Assembly: GCF_051172195.1 (NCBI RefSeq)
Contig: NZ_JBPJAQ010000001.1
Location: 4,464,001-4,528,000 of the forward strand
Length of the DNA: 64,000 bases
Origin: Paludibaculum fermentans_A
Lineage (GTDB): Bacteria > Acidobacteriota > Terriglobia > Bryobacterales > Bryobacteraceae
Direction: 5' to 3'
Under the pieces are notes generated by a model. It searched no databases. It saw nothing but the letters and a program-made list of their open reading frames with translations, and was not told where the DNA came from. Positions 50,362 through 58,936 of this stretch are shown here, piece after piece; positions within the stretch are counted from its first letter, which is position 1; the number at the start of each line of letters is the position of its first letter. The translations under genes were made by a program, and so were the position numbers.

Positions 50362-53060
50362 AGAAGATCCTCAACTGGTTCCGGCGCAGGGATCTGGAAA
50401 ACGGCCTGGATAAGGAACTGCACTACCATTTCGATCGCCGGGTGCAGGACCTGGTGCAGTCCGGCGTATCCGAGGTGGAGGCCAAGCGGCAGGCCACCCT
50501 GGAATTGGGCGGACTGGCGCAGGTGCGGGAGGAGGTTCGCGACGTCTGGCTGAGCCGCTGGCTGCGGGACTTCGCCTATGACCTGCGATTTTCCGCCCGC
50601 TCGTTTCTACGCAGCCCGTCATTCACGGCAACGACGGTGCTGTCGCTGGCGTTAGGAATTGGCGCCACAACGGCGATCTATTCGCTGGTCGATCAGGTGA
50701 TGCTGCATGCACTGCCTGTGCGGCAGCCTGAGCAACTGGTGCTGGTGGATTGGAGAGGCGAGCAACTGGCGAACGGGTTCGGCAGCTACAACCTCATGTC
50801 GTATCCGATCTGCGGCGACCTGCAGGCGCAGACCCAGATCTTTGACGGCGTGCTGTGCCGCGCGGCCACGACCGTGAACCTGTCGACAGGGTCCGATCCG
50901 AAGCCGGCGGGCGCGGAGATCGTCTCGGGCAGCTACTTCCCGATGCTTGGCGTGGGTGCGACGATTGGGCGGGTGTTGGGCCCGGAGGATGACCGGACGG
51001 CCGAAGCGAGTCCTGTCGTGGTGCTTTCCTACGACTTCTGGAAGACGCAGATGGACGGTGCGGCCGACGTGCTGGGCCGGAAGGTCCTGATCAATCAGCA
51101 CCCGATGACTGTGGTCGGCGTGGCTGCTCCGCAGTTTCGCGGTGTGGATGTGGGGGAAGTTCCGTCGTTGTGGATCCCCGCGTCCATGTCTTCGCAGGCG
51201 ATCCCTGGGTTCAAGGGCCTACAGAATCGCCGTATGCGCTGGATGCAGATTCTGGGCCGGCTGAAACCGGGGATGACGCTGGAGCGCGCCAGGTCGGGAT
51301 TGGAGCCGTGGTTTCAGGCGATGCGGCTGGAAGACATGGGGCGCCCCGGGTTTCCGCGGATCACGGCGGAACGCCGGAAGCAATATTTGTCCTCGTGGCT
51401 GGAAGTGACTCCAGCGCCGCAGGGCCATGCCCCCTTGCGGCGCAGGCTGGCCCAACCGCTGTGGGTTTTGCTGGCGGCTACAGGCGTCTTGCTTGGCTTG
51501 GCCTGCCTCAACGTAGCCGGTTTGTTCCTGGCGCGCGGCTCGGCCCGGGAGCGGGAGATCAGCACACGCCTGGCGCTGGGGGCTTCCCGGAGCCGGATCG
51601 GGCGGCAGTTGCTGGCGGACAGTGTCCTGTTGGCCTTGGCTGGGGGCCTGTTGGGTGTGGCCATCGCCCCTTCCGCCATGCAGACGTTGATCGCCTTTCT
51701 GCCGAGCCAGGTGACGAACAACGGCCTGCATGCGGCTGTCGACAATCGGCTGCTGCTGTTCGCGTTTCTCGTGAGCTTGGCGGCGGGCCTGTTGAGCGGC
51801 TTTGCTCCGGCGCTGCAGGCTGGCCGGAAGTCATTGATGACCTCGCTGCGGGAACGCGGGGGCTCCGCCTCGGGTGGAGTGCGTCTGCGAAAAGTGATTG
51901 TCACCGTGCAGATCGCGTTCTCCCTGATCCTGGTCGTAGGCGCGATGTTATTCATGCGGACATTGACCGGGCTGTTGGAGAAAGGCCCCGGCTTCGACAC
52001 CACCAGCCTGGTGTCGTTCCAACTGGACCCACGCCGCAACGGGTACACGCCAGAGCAGTCCAGTCAATTGATCCGGCGGCTGCATGAGGAGGTTCGCACG
52101 GCTCCGGGTACGCAGGCCTCGGCGGTGGCGCGGTATGCCCTGTTGACCGGTGGGAGTTGGAACGATCTGATGACGATTCAGGCGGACGAACGGATCAGCA
52201 CCGACCGGGACGTGAACCTGAATGCGGTGACGCCGGGGTTCTTCTCCACCATGGGCATCCGGCTGATCGCAGGCAGGGATTTCGACGAGCGCGATACGCT
52301 TCCGGTGGGCAAGTTCGGTCAGCGAACGGCCATCGTGAGCGAGTCGTTTGTGAAGCGCTACCTCGGCGGGCGCAGCCCCCTGGGCCTGCGGGTTTGCGAA
52401 TGCACTGGCCCTGACGCCAAGCCGGATGCCGAAGTGATCGGTGTAGTGGCCGACTTCAGTTACCGCGGGATCCGGGACAATGCAGAGCAGGCGTTTTTCG
52501 CAATGCTGGAGGGGAACGACACGGGCGGCACTTTCTATGTGAAGGTGCGCGGCACTCCGGAGCAGGCGTCCGCGACGCTGCGGTCCATTGTTCGCAATGC
52601 GGATCCGGCCCTGCCCATCTCGTCATTCCGAACCTTGGATGAGCAGGTGAACCGGTCGTTGAATACGGAGCGGATGCTGGCCACGCTTTCGGGTGCGTTC
52701 GGTACACTGGCGCTGCTGTTGTCGCTTGTGGGGTTGTATGGCGTGATGTCGTTTGTGGTGACGCAGCGAACTAGGGAGATCGGGATCCGGCTGGCGTTGG
52801 GCGCGACAGGCGGCTCGGCGATCTGGTTGGTGCTGAGGGACGCGCTGCTGATGGTGGGGGTGGGCATGGCGATCGCGCTGCCATGTGTGGCGGCCCTGGG
52901 GCGGCTGGTGGAGTCGCAGTTGTTTGGAGTGAAAGCGACGGATCCGTGGACGATCGGGCTATCGGCGTTGTTGCTGGCAACGGCGGCGCTGGGAGCGGCG
53001 ATGGTGCCGGCGTACCGGGCGTCGACGGTGAATCCGGTGGAGGCGCTGCGGCTGGAGTGA
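50358..53060 (+). CDS. ADOP-type ABC transporter permease (FtsX/MacB-like)
   Basis: A 900-residue acidobacterial duplicated-orphan permease. The N-terminal soluble helix (RRRDLENGLDKELHYHF) and FAYDLRFSARSFLRSPSFTA precede TM1, a MacB-like periplasmic core, an FtsX domain (LLGLACLNVAGLFLARG, EREISTRLALGASRSRI), a second periplasmic core and a second FtsX domain (SFVVTQRTREIGIRLALGATGG). No ATPase is fused or adjacent, typical for the family. Its last 193 bp recur at 53870-54062 and 55661-55853. It is coupled to the PadR gene. Role in export or envelope stress is inferred. Confidence 0.9.
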   Translation: MKKILNWFRRRDLENGLDKELHYHFDRRVQDLVQSGVSEVEAKRQATLELGGLAQVREEVRDVWLSRWLRDFAYDLRFSARSFLRSPSFTATTVLSLALGIGATTAIYSLVDQVMLHALPVRQPEQLVLVDWRGEQLANGFGSYNLMSYPICGDLQAQTQIFDGVLCRAATTVNLSTGSDPKPAGAEIVSGSYFPMLGVGATIGRVLGPEDDRTAEASPVVVLSYDFWKTQMDGAADVLGRKVLINQHPMTVVGVAAPQFRGVDVGEVPSLWIPASMSSQAIPGFKGLQNRRMRWMQILGRLKPGMTLERARSGLEPWFQAMRLEDMGRPGFPRITAERRKQYLSSWLEVTPAPQGHAPLRRRLAQPLWVLLAATGVLLGLACLNVAGLFLARGSAREREISTRLALGASRSRIGRQLLADSVLLALAGGLLGVAIAPSAMQTLIAFLPSQVTNNGLHAAVDNRLLLFAFLVSLAAGLLSGFAPALQAGRKSLMTSLRERGGSASGGVRLRKVIVTVQIAFSLILVVGAMLFMRTLTGLLEKGPGFDTTSLVSFQLDPRRNGYTPEQSSQLIRRLHEEVRTAPGTQASAVARYALLTGGSWNDLMTIQADERISTDRDVNLNAVTPGFFSTMGIRLIAGRDFDERDTLPVGKFGQRTAIVSESFVKRYLGGRSPLGLRVCECTGPDAKPDAEVIGVVADFSYRGIRDNAEQAFFAMLEGNDTGGTFYVKVRGTPEQASATLRSIVRNADPALPISSFRTLDEQVNRSLNTERMLATLSGAFGTLALLLSLVGLYGVMSFVVTQRTREIGIRLALGATGGSAIWLVLRDALLMVGVGMAIALPCVAALGRLVESQLFGVKATDPWTIGLSALLLATAALGAAMVPAYRASTVNPVEALRLE
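52868..53060 (+). repeat. 193-bp direct repeat unit 1 (true 3' end of ADOP gene)
   Basis: Last 64 codons of the ADOP gene, from GGCGATCGCGCTG to the stop. This unit is repeated, in the same orientation, at 53870-54062 and 55661-55853. By eye unit 2 has about 11 changes in 193 bases against unit 1, and unit 3 about 9 against unit 2; most are silent. All three still end in a stop codon in the ADOP frame. Confidence 0.9.
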
Positions 53061-53080
53061 GGGGAGTGAGGGTAGGGGTG

Positions 53081-53860
53081 ATGGATTTGCGGGCCATGGG
53101 CCCTTGGCTTACGACGGCGGAGTTGCTCACGCCATTGCATCCGGATCAGGACGCACTGATCTCTCTGTTCCAGTCGGAGATAGATGCAGCAATGCGCCGC
53201 GAAATCGCAGAGGCCGACTATGGCAATATGGCTGATCATTGCGACGCATTGCTTCGCCGGATCCTGGAGACGGGGCGAGTGGATTCTCGAGATCCTCATC
53301 TGCGGGAAGTGCTGGAACTGATCCGTTGGTCGGAGCCGGATGAACGAGGCTGGAGCCCAGGGGGAGAGGGCACGCGGGGCCATTGGATGCGATTGTTCTC
53401 ATGCACCGTACTGGTGCGGCTGGGGCCCATCGAGAGGAAGATGCTCGGCGGCGAGACCGACACGCTGGCTCAATTGGTCGCGAGTGCAATTGCGTTGGGG
53501 CGGCCGGTGGCACAGGCTTCCGTAGGGCTGCTGGCCTGGCGGTTTCTCACCTACCCAGGCGAGGACGGATACCCTCCATTTCTCGCATTCGCTATTCTGC
53601 TGCTTGCCGCTCACCTGGGATGGGGGGCGGATTGTGGGTTGTGGCTCCGTCGGATGGCCGAGTGGGTGGAGGAGGAAGAGTCCTGTGCGCGGAACGGCAA
53701 CTCCGGACCGGAATGGCTTATGGGGTTGGGCGGTTCTTGCGCGAAGGAGTCGCTGTGGCGTTCCCTGGCAGTCCGCATCCTGGTGTCGCCGGAGCGTCCG
53801 CACCCGCCTGAGGCGGACGAAGCACTGAGACTGGTAGGGGCGTTGGTCGCGGACCCATGA
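53081..53860 (+). CDS. Orphan protein between ADOP 3'-end repeats
   Basis: A 259-residue soluble protein, no signal peptide, family not recognised. It is rich in Leu, Glu, Arg and Trp and looks all-helical (EIDAAMRREIAEADYGNMADHCDALLRR, LAFAILLLAAHLGWGADCGLWL). The ATG at 53081 follows AGGGGTG, 20 bp after the ADOP stop. Nine bases after its own stop a second copy of the ADOP 3' end begins, so the gene lies exactly between two repeat units. Confidence 0.65.
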   Translation: MDLRAMGPWLTTAELLTPLHPDQDALISLFQSEIDAAMRREIAEADYGNMADHCDALLRRILETGRVDSRDPHLREVLELIRWSEPDERGWSPGGEGTRGHWMRLFSCTVLVRLGPIERKMLGGETDTLAQLVASAIALGRPVAQASVGLLAWRFLTYPGEDGYPPFLAFAILLLAAHLGWGADCGLWLRRMAEWVEEEESCARNGNSGPEWLMGLGGSCAKESLWRSLAVRILVSPERPHPPEADEALRLVGALVADP

Positions 53861-53869
53861 AGCCGAAGC

Positions 53870-54062
53870 GGCGATCGCGCTGCCGTGTGTGGCGGCGTTG
53901 GGGCGGCTGGTGGAATCGCAGTTGTTCGGAGTGAAAGCGACAGATCCGTGGACGATCGGGCTATCGGCGTTGTTGCTGGCGACGGCGGCGCTGGGCGCGG
54001 CGATGGTGCCGGCGTACCGGGCGTCGACGGTGAATCCGGTGGAGGCGCTGCGGCTGGAATAG
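53870..54062 (+). pseudogene. ADOP 3'-end fragment (direct repeat unit 2)
   Basis: 193 bp matching the last 64 codons of the ADOP gene (52868-53060) at about 94% by eye, with its own stop (TAG at 54060-54062). There is no start codon or upstream ADOP sequence: homology begins abruptly at GGCGATCGCG, nine bases after the stop of the orphan gene. The reading frame is intact, so the fragment is young or still exchanging sequence with the parent. Confidence 0.88.
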
Positions 54063-54161
54063 GCGGAGTGGATTGGTGCGGGCGGTAGCCGGTTCGAGAT
54101 CTTCAGGAAATCCACTGTTCGTTGTTCGAACCCATGGGAGGCCCTCGAATTGGGCAAGCGA

Positions 54162-54419
54162 ATGAGACATACTCGAAGTACAGTGGCTCCAGACGACACT
54201 ACCCCGAAAGCCCGCGAGGTCTACTTCAATCGGCTGAAGGAGTTATCCCCATCCGAGCGAGTGCGCATTGGCGTCAGGCTGTGGGAAGCGGCGAACACGC
54301 TGCAGTGGGCGGCGGCACGCCGAAAGTACCCGGGCGCAAGCGAGGAGGAACTCGCTTTCCGCATTGCTTGTACGAGGTTTGGGCCTGAACTCGCGCGAGC
54401 CGCTTATCGCAGAACATGA
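54162..54419 (+). CDS. Small protein, antitoxin-like partner of a nucleotidyltransferase
   Basis: An 85-residue protein, no known family. It has a charged N-terminus, then LSPSERVRIGVRLWEAANTL and a helical AAARRKYPGASEEELAF, a pattern common in small proteins encoded just upstream of nucleotidyltransferase-like genes. ATG at 54162 is preferred over a TTG four codons upstream. It overlaps the next gene by ATGA. Antitoxin role is inferred from position. Confidence 0.7.
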   Translation: MRHTRSTVAPDDTTPKAREVYFNRLKELSPSERVRIGVRLWEAANTLQWAAARRKYPGASEEELAFRIACTRFGPELARAAYRRT

Positions 54420-54985
54420 TGCCGCGCCCGGATGCCTTTGATCTTCTCCGCACCACATTCGAGCGGGTTGGAATCCGCTACGCCGTTGGCGGCTCGTGGG
54501 CCAGTACCGCCTTCGGTGACCCTCGGTTCACCAACGATGTCGACGTTGTGGTCGAGTTCGGGGAGGAGAGCCTTTCGGCATTTCTGGACGCCCTGCCGAG
54601 TGAATTCTATGTGGATGCGGAAGAAGCCGTTAACGCGTTGAGTCGCGGCAGGTCGTTCAATGTCATCCACATGCCTTCGGTGCTCAAGTTCGACTTGTTT
54701 CCTTCGCGTGCGTTTCCACTCGGCGTGGAGGAACTCGATCGGGCCCTATCGCTGGAAGACACCGGACTATCGAAGAGCCCTGCGCGGTTTGTGACGCCTG
54801 AGGATATCCTACTGGCGAAACTGCACTGGTTCCGCTCGGGCCGGGAGATCTCCGAGGTTCAATGGCGGGATATCCAAGGGATTGTTCGGGGGTGCGCAGC
54901 GGGGTTTGACCGCGGATATCTGGAATACGGGGCTGCGAAACTCGGTGTTCTCGATTTGCTGCACCGAGCGCTCAGCGAAGAGTAA
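54416..54985 (+). CDS. Nucleotidyltransferase-fold protein (AbiEii/MNT-like)
   Basis: A 189-residue protein with the minimal nucleotidyltransferase core: GGSWASTAFG, then DPRFTNDVDVVVEF, giving the G-S/G-x-D-x-D motif, followed by a VLKFDLFP strand with a third acidic residue. It resembles AbiEii-type toxins and DUF6036-like proteins of toxin-antitoxin modules. ATG at 54416 overlaps the small upstream gene. It ends 58 bp before the histidine-kinase pseudogene. Substrate (tRNA or protein) unknown. Confidence 0.8.
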   Translation: MMPRPDAFDLLRTTFERVGIRYAVGGSWASTAFGDPRFTNDVDVVVEFGEESLSAFLDALPSEFYVDAEEAVNALSRGRSFNVIHMPSVLKFDLFPSRAFPLGVEELDRALSLEDTGLSKSPARFVTPEDILLAKLHWFRSGREISEVQWRDIQGIVRGCAAGFDRGYLEYGAAKLGVLDLLHRALSEE

Positions 54986-55043
54986 TCGGCCCCAGTGCGG
55001 CTGGGTGCCCTGTCCTATAGCCCGGACGACTCGACCGCGCGCA

Positions 55044-55577
55044 TCAGGACACCGGCAGCGTCAGGCGCGCTCGCAGTCCCCGTTGTGGCGATTCCTCCAG
55101 GGCTATGCTGCCCCCATAGAGTTCCGCCAAATCTCTAACAATCGCCAAGCCGAGGCCGGAGCCGGGTGCGGCTTCGTCGGCCCTGACTCCACGCTCCAGG
55201 ACCGCGGCGCGCAGCTCCGGCGGAAGGCCGGGGCCGTCGTCGTCCACTGTCAGCGTCAGCACTTCGTTCGATTGATTGCCTGCCAGGCGGATTGTCGATG
55301 CGGCCCACGTACAGGCGTTGTCCAGCAGATTGCCCAGGATCTCGTCCAGGTCCTCGCGCTGCATGCGGGCTGTCAGGCCGGGGGCAGGTCGGCGGTGATC
55401 TCCAGGATGCGGGCGGCGTGCAGCTTGCGGAGCGTCCGGATCAGGCCTTCCGCCGAATCCGCCACCAGAGTGCGCGCCGTGCCCGCGGCTCCGGAGGAAG
55501 CGGCCCGCGCGCGGGCCAGATGGTAGTCGACCTGGCGGGCCATCTTCTCCACCTGCTGATTGATGGTTTCGGCGGTA
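55044..55577 (-). pseudogene. Truncated, frameshifted copy of the histidine kinase at 57246-58220
   Basis: The - strand encodes the same protein as the intact kinase from about Thr148 to the end (ETINQQVEKMARQVDYHLAR, GSGLGLAIVRDLAELYGG), but the membrane part and the phospho-His box are absent. A one-base deletion near 55373-55385 (GGGGGCAGG against AGGGGGTAGG in the parent) breaks the frame after ADLPP. At its upstream end, near 55578, the sequence switches to ADOP sequence on the + strand. Identity with the parent is high near the junction and falls towards the stop. Confidence 0.9.
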
Positions 55578-55853
55578 TCGGCGTGGCCTTCGGCGCGACA
55601 GGCGGTTCGGCGATCTGGTTGGTGCTGAGGGATGCCCTGATGATGGTGGAAGCCGGGCATGGCGATCGCGCTGCCGTGTGTGGCGGCGTTGGGGCGGCTG
55701 GTGGAATCGCAGTTGTTCGGGGTGAAGGCGACAGATCCGCGGACGATCGGGCTATCGGCGTTGTTGCTGGCGACGGCGGCGTTGGACGCGGCGATGGTGC
55801 CGGCATACCGGGCGTCGACGGTGAATCCGGTGGAGGCGCTGCGGCTGGAGTGA
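55578..55853 (+). pseudogene. ADOP 3'-end fragment (includes direct repeat unit 3)
   Basis: The + strand reads GATGGSAIWLVLRDAL as in the ADOP C-terminus, then a one-base insertion (GGAAGCC against GGGGT, 55648-55655) shifts the frame, and from 55661 to 55853 the same 193-bp unit follows in ADOP frame to a TGA. It is longer than unit 2 by about 85 bp at its left end and joins directly to the kinase fragment. No start codon, no transport function expected. Confidence 0.88.
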
Positions 55854-55969
55854 AGCCGTTTCGCGGCTCAGCCAAACCCTGGCCTTTCCTCCAAGCCCGC
55901 GCGACCGGGGGGCCGCTATACTGAAGTCGGAGCATTCCGGGGCAGGATGGCCCACAGGGAGATACGTGG

Positions 55970-56344
55970 ATGGCAGGCTCGGGCAAGAAGCTAGACCAGG
56001 GAGCCGTGAGTTTTGAACCACCGGCCGCTGCGGCTGTGTCGGAGTGCCGCGTGGCGACAACCGATCCGGACCTTGTCGTGCTCCGGACTGGCAATCCCGT
56101 CAAGAAAGCAATTGTTCCGGCGCGCGAGCGGGCTTCCGGAGTCCTCAAACGCGTGGGAAAGGCGATGATGAAGCCTGGCGCTGACCGTGCGCGGGTCTTT
56201 GCCAGCAGCTCGGGCAAACCGGTTTATGCGTACTCGCTCTACACGAAGGATCCAACGAAGATCGTGCGGGAGGACGCTTCGGGCCGGAGAACGATCGGAC
56301 GATTTGTAGGTGGGCGCTTTCGTCCCACTACTTCCACCGAATGA
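55970..56344 (+). CDS. Unknown protein upstream of zeta-like toxin, possible antitoxin
   Basis: A 124-residue soluble basic protein (KKAIVPARERASGVLKRVGKAM, RARVFASSSGKPVYAY). No family recognised. ATG at 55970, 116 bp after ADOP repeat unit 3. It lies 11 bp before the zeta-toxin-like kinase, so an antitoxin or partner role is likely from position. Confidence 0.6.
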   Translation: MAGSGKKLDQGAVSFEPPAAAAVSECRVATTDPDLVVLRTGNPVKKAIVPARERASGVLKRVGKAMMKPGADRARVFASSSGKPVYAYSLYTKDPTKIVREDASGRRTIGRFVGGRFRPTTSTE

Positions 56345-56355
56345 GACGCTGAGCC

Positions 56356-57108
56356 GTGCCAGCGTCTAGCAGGACTCCTCCCACTCTCACGGCCCTTCTA
56401 CGCAGGGACGCGGCGGATAGCAGGCCTGTCGCGATCGTGCTTGCCGGCCACAACGGTTCCGGCAAATCCACTCTCTGGTATGAGCGTCTGGCGGACGAAC
56501 TCCAGATGCCGCTCGTCAACGCGGATCGCTTGACGCTCTCCCTGTTGCCGCCAGTTGGAAGCGACAGGATGATGAAGGACTGGGCAAGCCGGTTGAGAGA
56601 CGAGGATGTACGCTGGCAGAAGCTCTCTCAGGAGGCCGTAAAGCTCTTCATGGGCCTGGTGATGGAGCAGGGTATGCCGTTTGCGTTCGAGACCGTATTC
56701 TCACATCTTCAGGCGCAAAGAGATGGGTCTTACCGGTCCAAGATCGATGTGATCAGGGCGCTTCAGGAGCACGGATACTATGTGATCCTCCTTTTTGTCG
56801 GGTTGGCGACCGCCGACCTGTCTGTTTTGCGCGTCCGGACCCGCAAGACACAAGGTGGGCACGATGTTCTGGAAGACAAAATCCGCAGCCGCTTCCCTCG
56901 CACTCAGCAGGCGATCCGGATGGCCTCCGCCGTCGCTAATCTCACCCTGATGTTTGACAACAGCCGCGACATTGACAACGCGTTCACGCTGGTGAGAGCC
57001 CAGCGTCGCGAGCAGGTGTTGTACGACTGTCGGGACGACGGTTTCCGGCAGGATGCTGAACTATTGGCGGCTGCGGACGTATGGCTGGCCCAGGTTGCGC
57101 CGCGATGA
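56356..57108 (+). CDS. Zeta toxin family P-loop kinase
   Basis: A 250-residue protein with Walker A AGHNGSGKST at residues about 29-38, VNADR at the end of strand 2 (the substrate-aspartate site of zeta toxins), then FAFETVFSH, equivalent to the family's T-h-x-x-S strand, and DNSRD near residue 208. Zeta toxins phosphorylate UDP-N-acetylglucosamine and block wall synthesis; orphan relatives may act on other sugars. Start GTG at 56356. Toxin role is inferred. Confidence 0.85.
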   Translation: MPASSRTPPTLTALLRRDAADSRPVAIVLAGHNGSGKSTLWYERLADELQMPLVNADRLTLSLLPPVGSDRMMKDWASRLRDEDVRWQKLSQEAVKLFMGLVMEQGMPFAFETVFSHLQAQRDGSYRSKIDVIRALQEHGYYVILLFVGLATADLSVLRVRTRKTQGGHDVLEDKIRSRFPRTQQAIRMASAVANLTLMFDNSRDIDNAFTLVRAQRREQVLYDCRDDGFRQDAELLAAADVWLAQVAPR

Positions 57109-57245
57109 TCGTCGAGCCTGTCATTGGGCGTGAGAGGGCAGGAGTCCGGAAGCGTTGATTCGCAAATGACGCGCTCGGTCCAATGGTTCAGTCGATGGGT
57201 GCGCGGACCATTCGTTGGGTGGTGAAAGGGTGTCAGGCGGGATCT

Positions 57246-58220
57246 TCACGCGACGCGTAGCGTCAGGCGGGCACGGAGCCCGCGCAGGGGGGACTCTTCC
57301 AGGGCGATTGAACCACCGTAAAGCTCGGCCAGATCCCTCACAATCGCCAAGCCGAGGCCGGATCCCGGAGCGGCTTCGTCCGCCCGGACTCCTCTCTCCA
57401 GGACAGCGGCGAGCAGCTCCGGCGGCAGGCCGGGGCCGTCATCGTCCACTGTCAGCGTCAGCAGTTCGTTCGATTGATTGCCCGAGAGGCGGATTGTCGA
57501 TGCGGCCCACGTACAGGCGTTGTCCAGGAGATTGCCCAGGATCTCGTCCAGGTCCTCGCGCTGCATGCGGGCTGTCAGGCCAGGGGGTAGGTCGGCGGTG
57601 ATCTCCAGGATGCGCGCGGCGTGCAGCTTGCGGAGCGTCCGGATCAGGCCTTCCGCCGAATCCGCCACCAGGGTGCGCGCCGTGCCCGCGGCTCCGGAGG
57701 AAGCGGCCCGCGCGCGGGCCAGATGGTAGTCGACCTGGCGGGCCATCTTCTCCACCTGCTGATTGATGGTTTCGGCGGTCTCTTCGTGGCCCTCCGCGCG
57801 GAGGCGGTCTGCTTCCTGAGTGAGTAGCGCCAGCGGCGTCTTGAGGCCGTGAGCGAGATCGCCTGCTGTCGCCAGGGCGCGGCGGATGGACGCTTCGCGG
57901 TTTTCCAGGAGCCCATTCAACTCTTCGATCAAGGGGCGGATCTCGGTCGGGTAGATGCCCTGGACTCGTGCTTCCTGGCCGGTTCGCACGGCCGCGAGAC
58001 GCGCCTGCAAGCGCCGGAAGGGGGTCAGGCCGCGGCGCGCCGCCAGGACGCCGGCCGCCATCATGGCGAAGCCGATCAGGATGGCCGCGAACGAAGCCCT
58101 GCCTCGGACGGAGGGGAAGACATGGATGACCAGGATCGACAGCATGTGCATGATCATCAGGAGCCCGGCCGTCCACAGGATGGAGGCCACGATCAGGCGG
58201 GTGCGCAGGGATGAGAGCAT
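57246..58220 (-). CDS. Two-component sensor histidine kinase
   Basis: A 324-residue membrane kinase. Two helices (residues about 9-33 and 42-62) flank a very short periplasmic loop, then HAMP-like LTPFRRLQARLAAVRTG, the H box GDLAHGLKTPLALL (His124), an N box DNACTWAASTIRL, and G boxes DDDGPGLPPE and GSGLGLAIVRDL. PhoQ/QseC-like. It follows its response regulator by 2 bp. A truncated copy of its second half lies at 55044-55577. With almost no sensor domain, it may sense through the membrane or a partner. Confidence 0.93.
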   Translation of the reverse strand: MLSSLRTRLIVASILWTAGLLMIMHMLSILVIHVFPSVRGRASFAAILIGFAMMAAGVLAARRGLTPFRRLQARLAAVRTGQEARVQGIYPTEIRPLIEELNGLLENREASIRRALATAGDLAHGLKTPLALLTQEADRLRAEGHEETAETINQQVEKMARQVDYHLARARAASSGAAGTARTLVADSAEGLIRTLRKLHAARILEITADLPPGLTARMQREDLDEILGNLLDNACTWAASTIRLSGNQSNELLTLTVDDDGPGLPPELLAAVLERGVRADEAAPGSGLGLAIVRDLAELYGGSIALEESPLRGLRARLTLRVA

Positions 58221-58222
58221 CG

Positions 58223-58936
58223 TCAGACGGCTCCAATGCGGTAGCCGAGTCCGCGGACGGTTTCGACGCAGGCAGGCCCGAGTTTGCGGCGCAGGCGGGC
58301 GATGAAGACCTCGACGGTGTTGGAGTCGCGGTCGAAGTCCTGGGCGTAGATGTGATCGATGAGTTCGGTGCGGGGGACGACGCGGTCGCGGTGATGGAGC
58401 AGGTAAGAGAGGATGCGGAATTCGTAGCTGGTGAGTTTGACGGGTTCTCCGGCGAGGGTGACGCGGGCGGTGCGAACGTCGAGGGTGAGGGCTCCGGAGT
58501 GCAGTTCAACGGAGGCCGCTCCACTGGCGCGGCGGATGAGGGCGCGGACGCGGGCGAGCACCTCCTCGACGCGAAAGGGTTTGGCGACGTAGTCGTCGGC
58601 TCCGCTGTCGATGCCCTCCACTTTTTCGTGCCAGCTTCCGCGGGCGGTGAGGATGAGGACGGGCCAGCGGAGGCCGGCGCCGCGCCAACGGCGGAGCAGC
58701 GTGAGCCCGTCAATCTTAGGCAGGCCGAGGTCGAGCAGGACGACATCGTAGTCGCCTGAGTAGGCCAGGAAGTCAGCGCGTTCGCCGTCGGCAGCCGTAT
58801 CGACGGCGTAGCCGGCCTGGGTCAGTTCCTGGGCCAACCGCTCGGCGATCAGTGTTTCGTCCTCGACAATCAGAACTCGCAATCCCCCTGTTATAACGCA
58901 CGAAGCTGAACGGCACCTGAACAAGCTGTTCAGCAT
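58223..58936 (-). CDS. OmpR family response regulator
   Basis: A 237-residue regulator: receiver with LRVLIVEDE, phospho-acceptor Asp in VVLLDLGLP and switch Lys in VAKPFR; winged helix with KLTSYEFRILSYLL, recognition helix NTVEVFIARLRRKL and C-terminal GLGYRIG. The ATG at 58936 lies inside its own probable operator (58906-58944); TTG at 58882, immediately before RVLIVEDE, gives a normal family N-terminus and may be the true start, with TATAAC at 58891-58896 as a -10 box. Confidence 0.93.
   Translation of the reverse strand: MLNSLFRCRSASCVITGGLRVLIVEDETLIAERLAQELTQAGYAVDTAADGERADFLAYSGDYDVVLLDLGLPKIDGLTLLRRWRGAGLRWPVLILTARGSWHEKVEGIDSGADDYVAKPFRVEEVLARVRALIRRASGAASVELHSGALTLDVRTARVTLAGEPVKLTSYEFRILSYLLHHRDRVVPRTELIDHIYAQDFDRDSNTVEVFIARLRRKLGPACVETVRGLGYRIGAV

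Noticed and set aside
54088..54135. GGTTCGA...TCGAACC inverted repeat as an attachment site or terminator
   Set aside because: Only seven paired bases with a long spacer and no T-run; could occur by chance.
52868..55853. IS element or integron as cause of the 193-bp repeats
   Set aside because: No transposase, integrase, terminal inverted repeats or attC-like sites seen; the repeat is simply coding sequence of the host gene.
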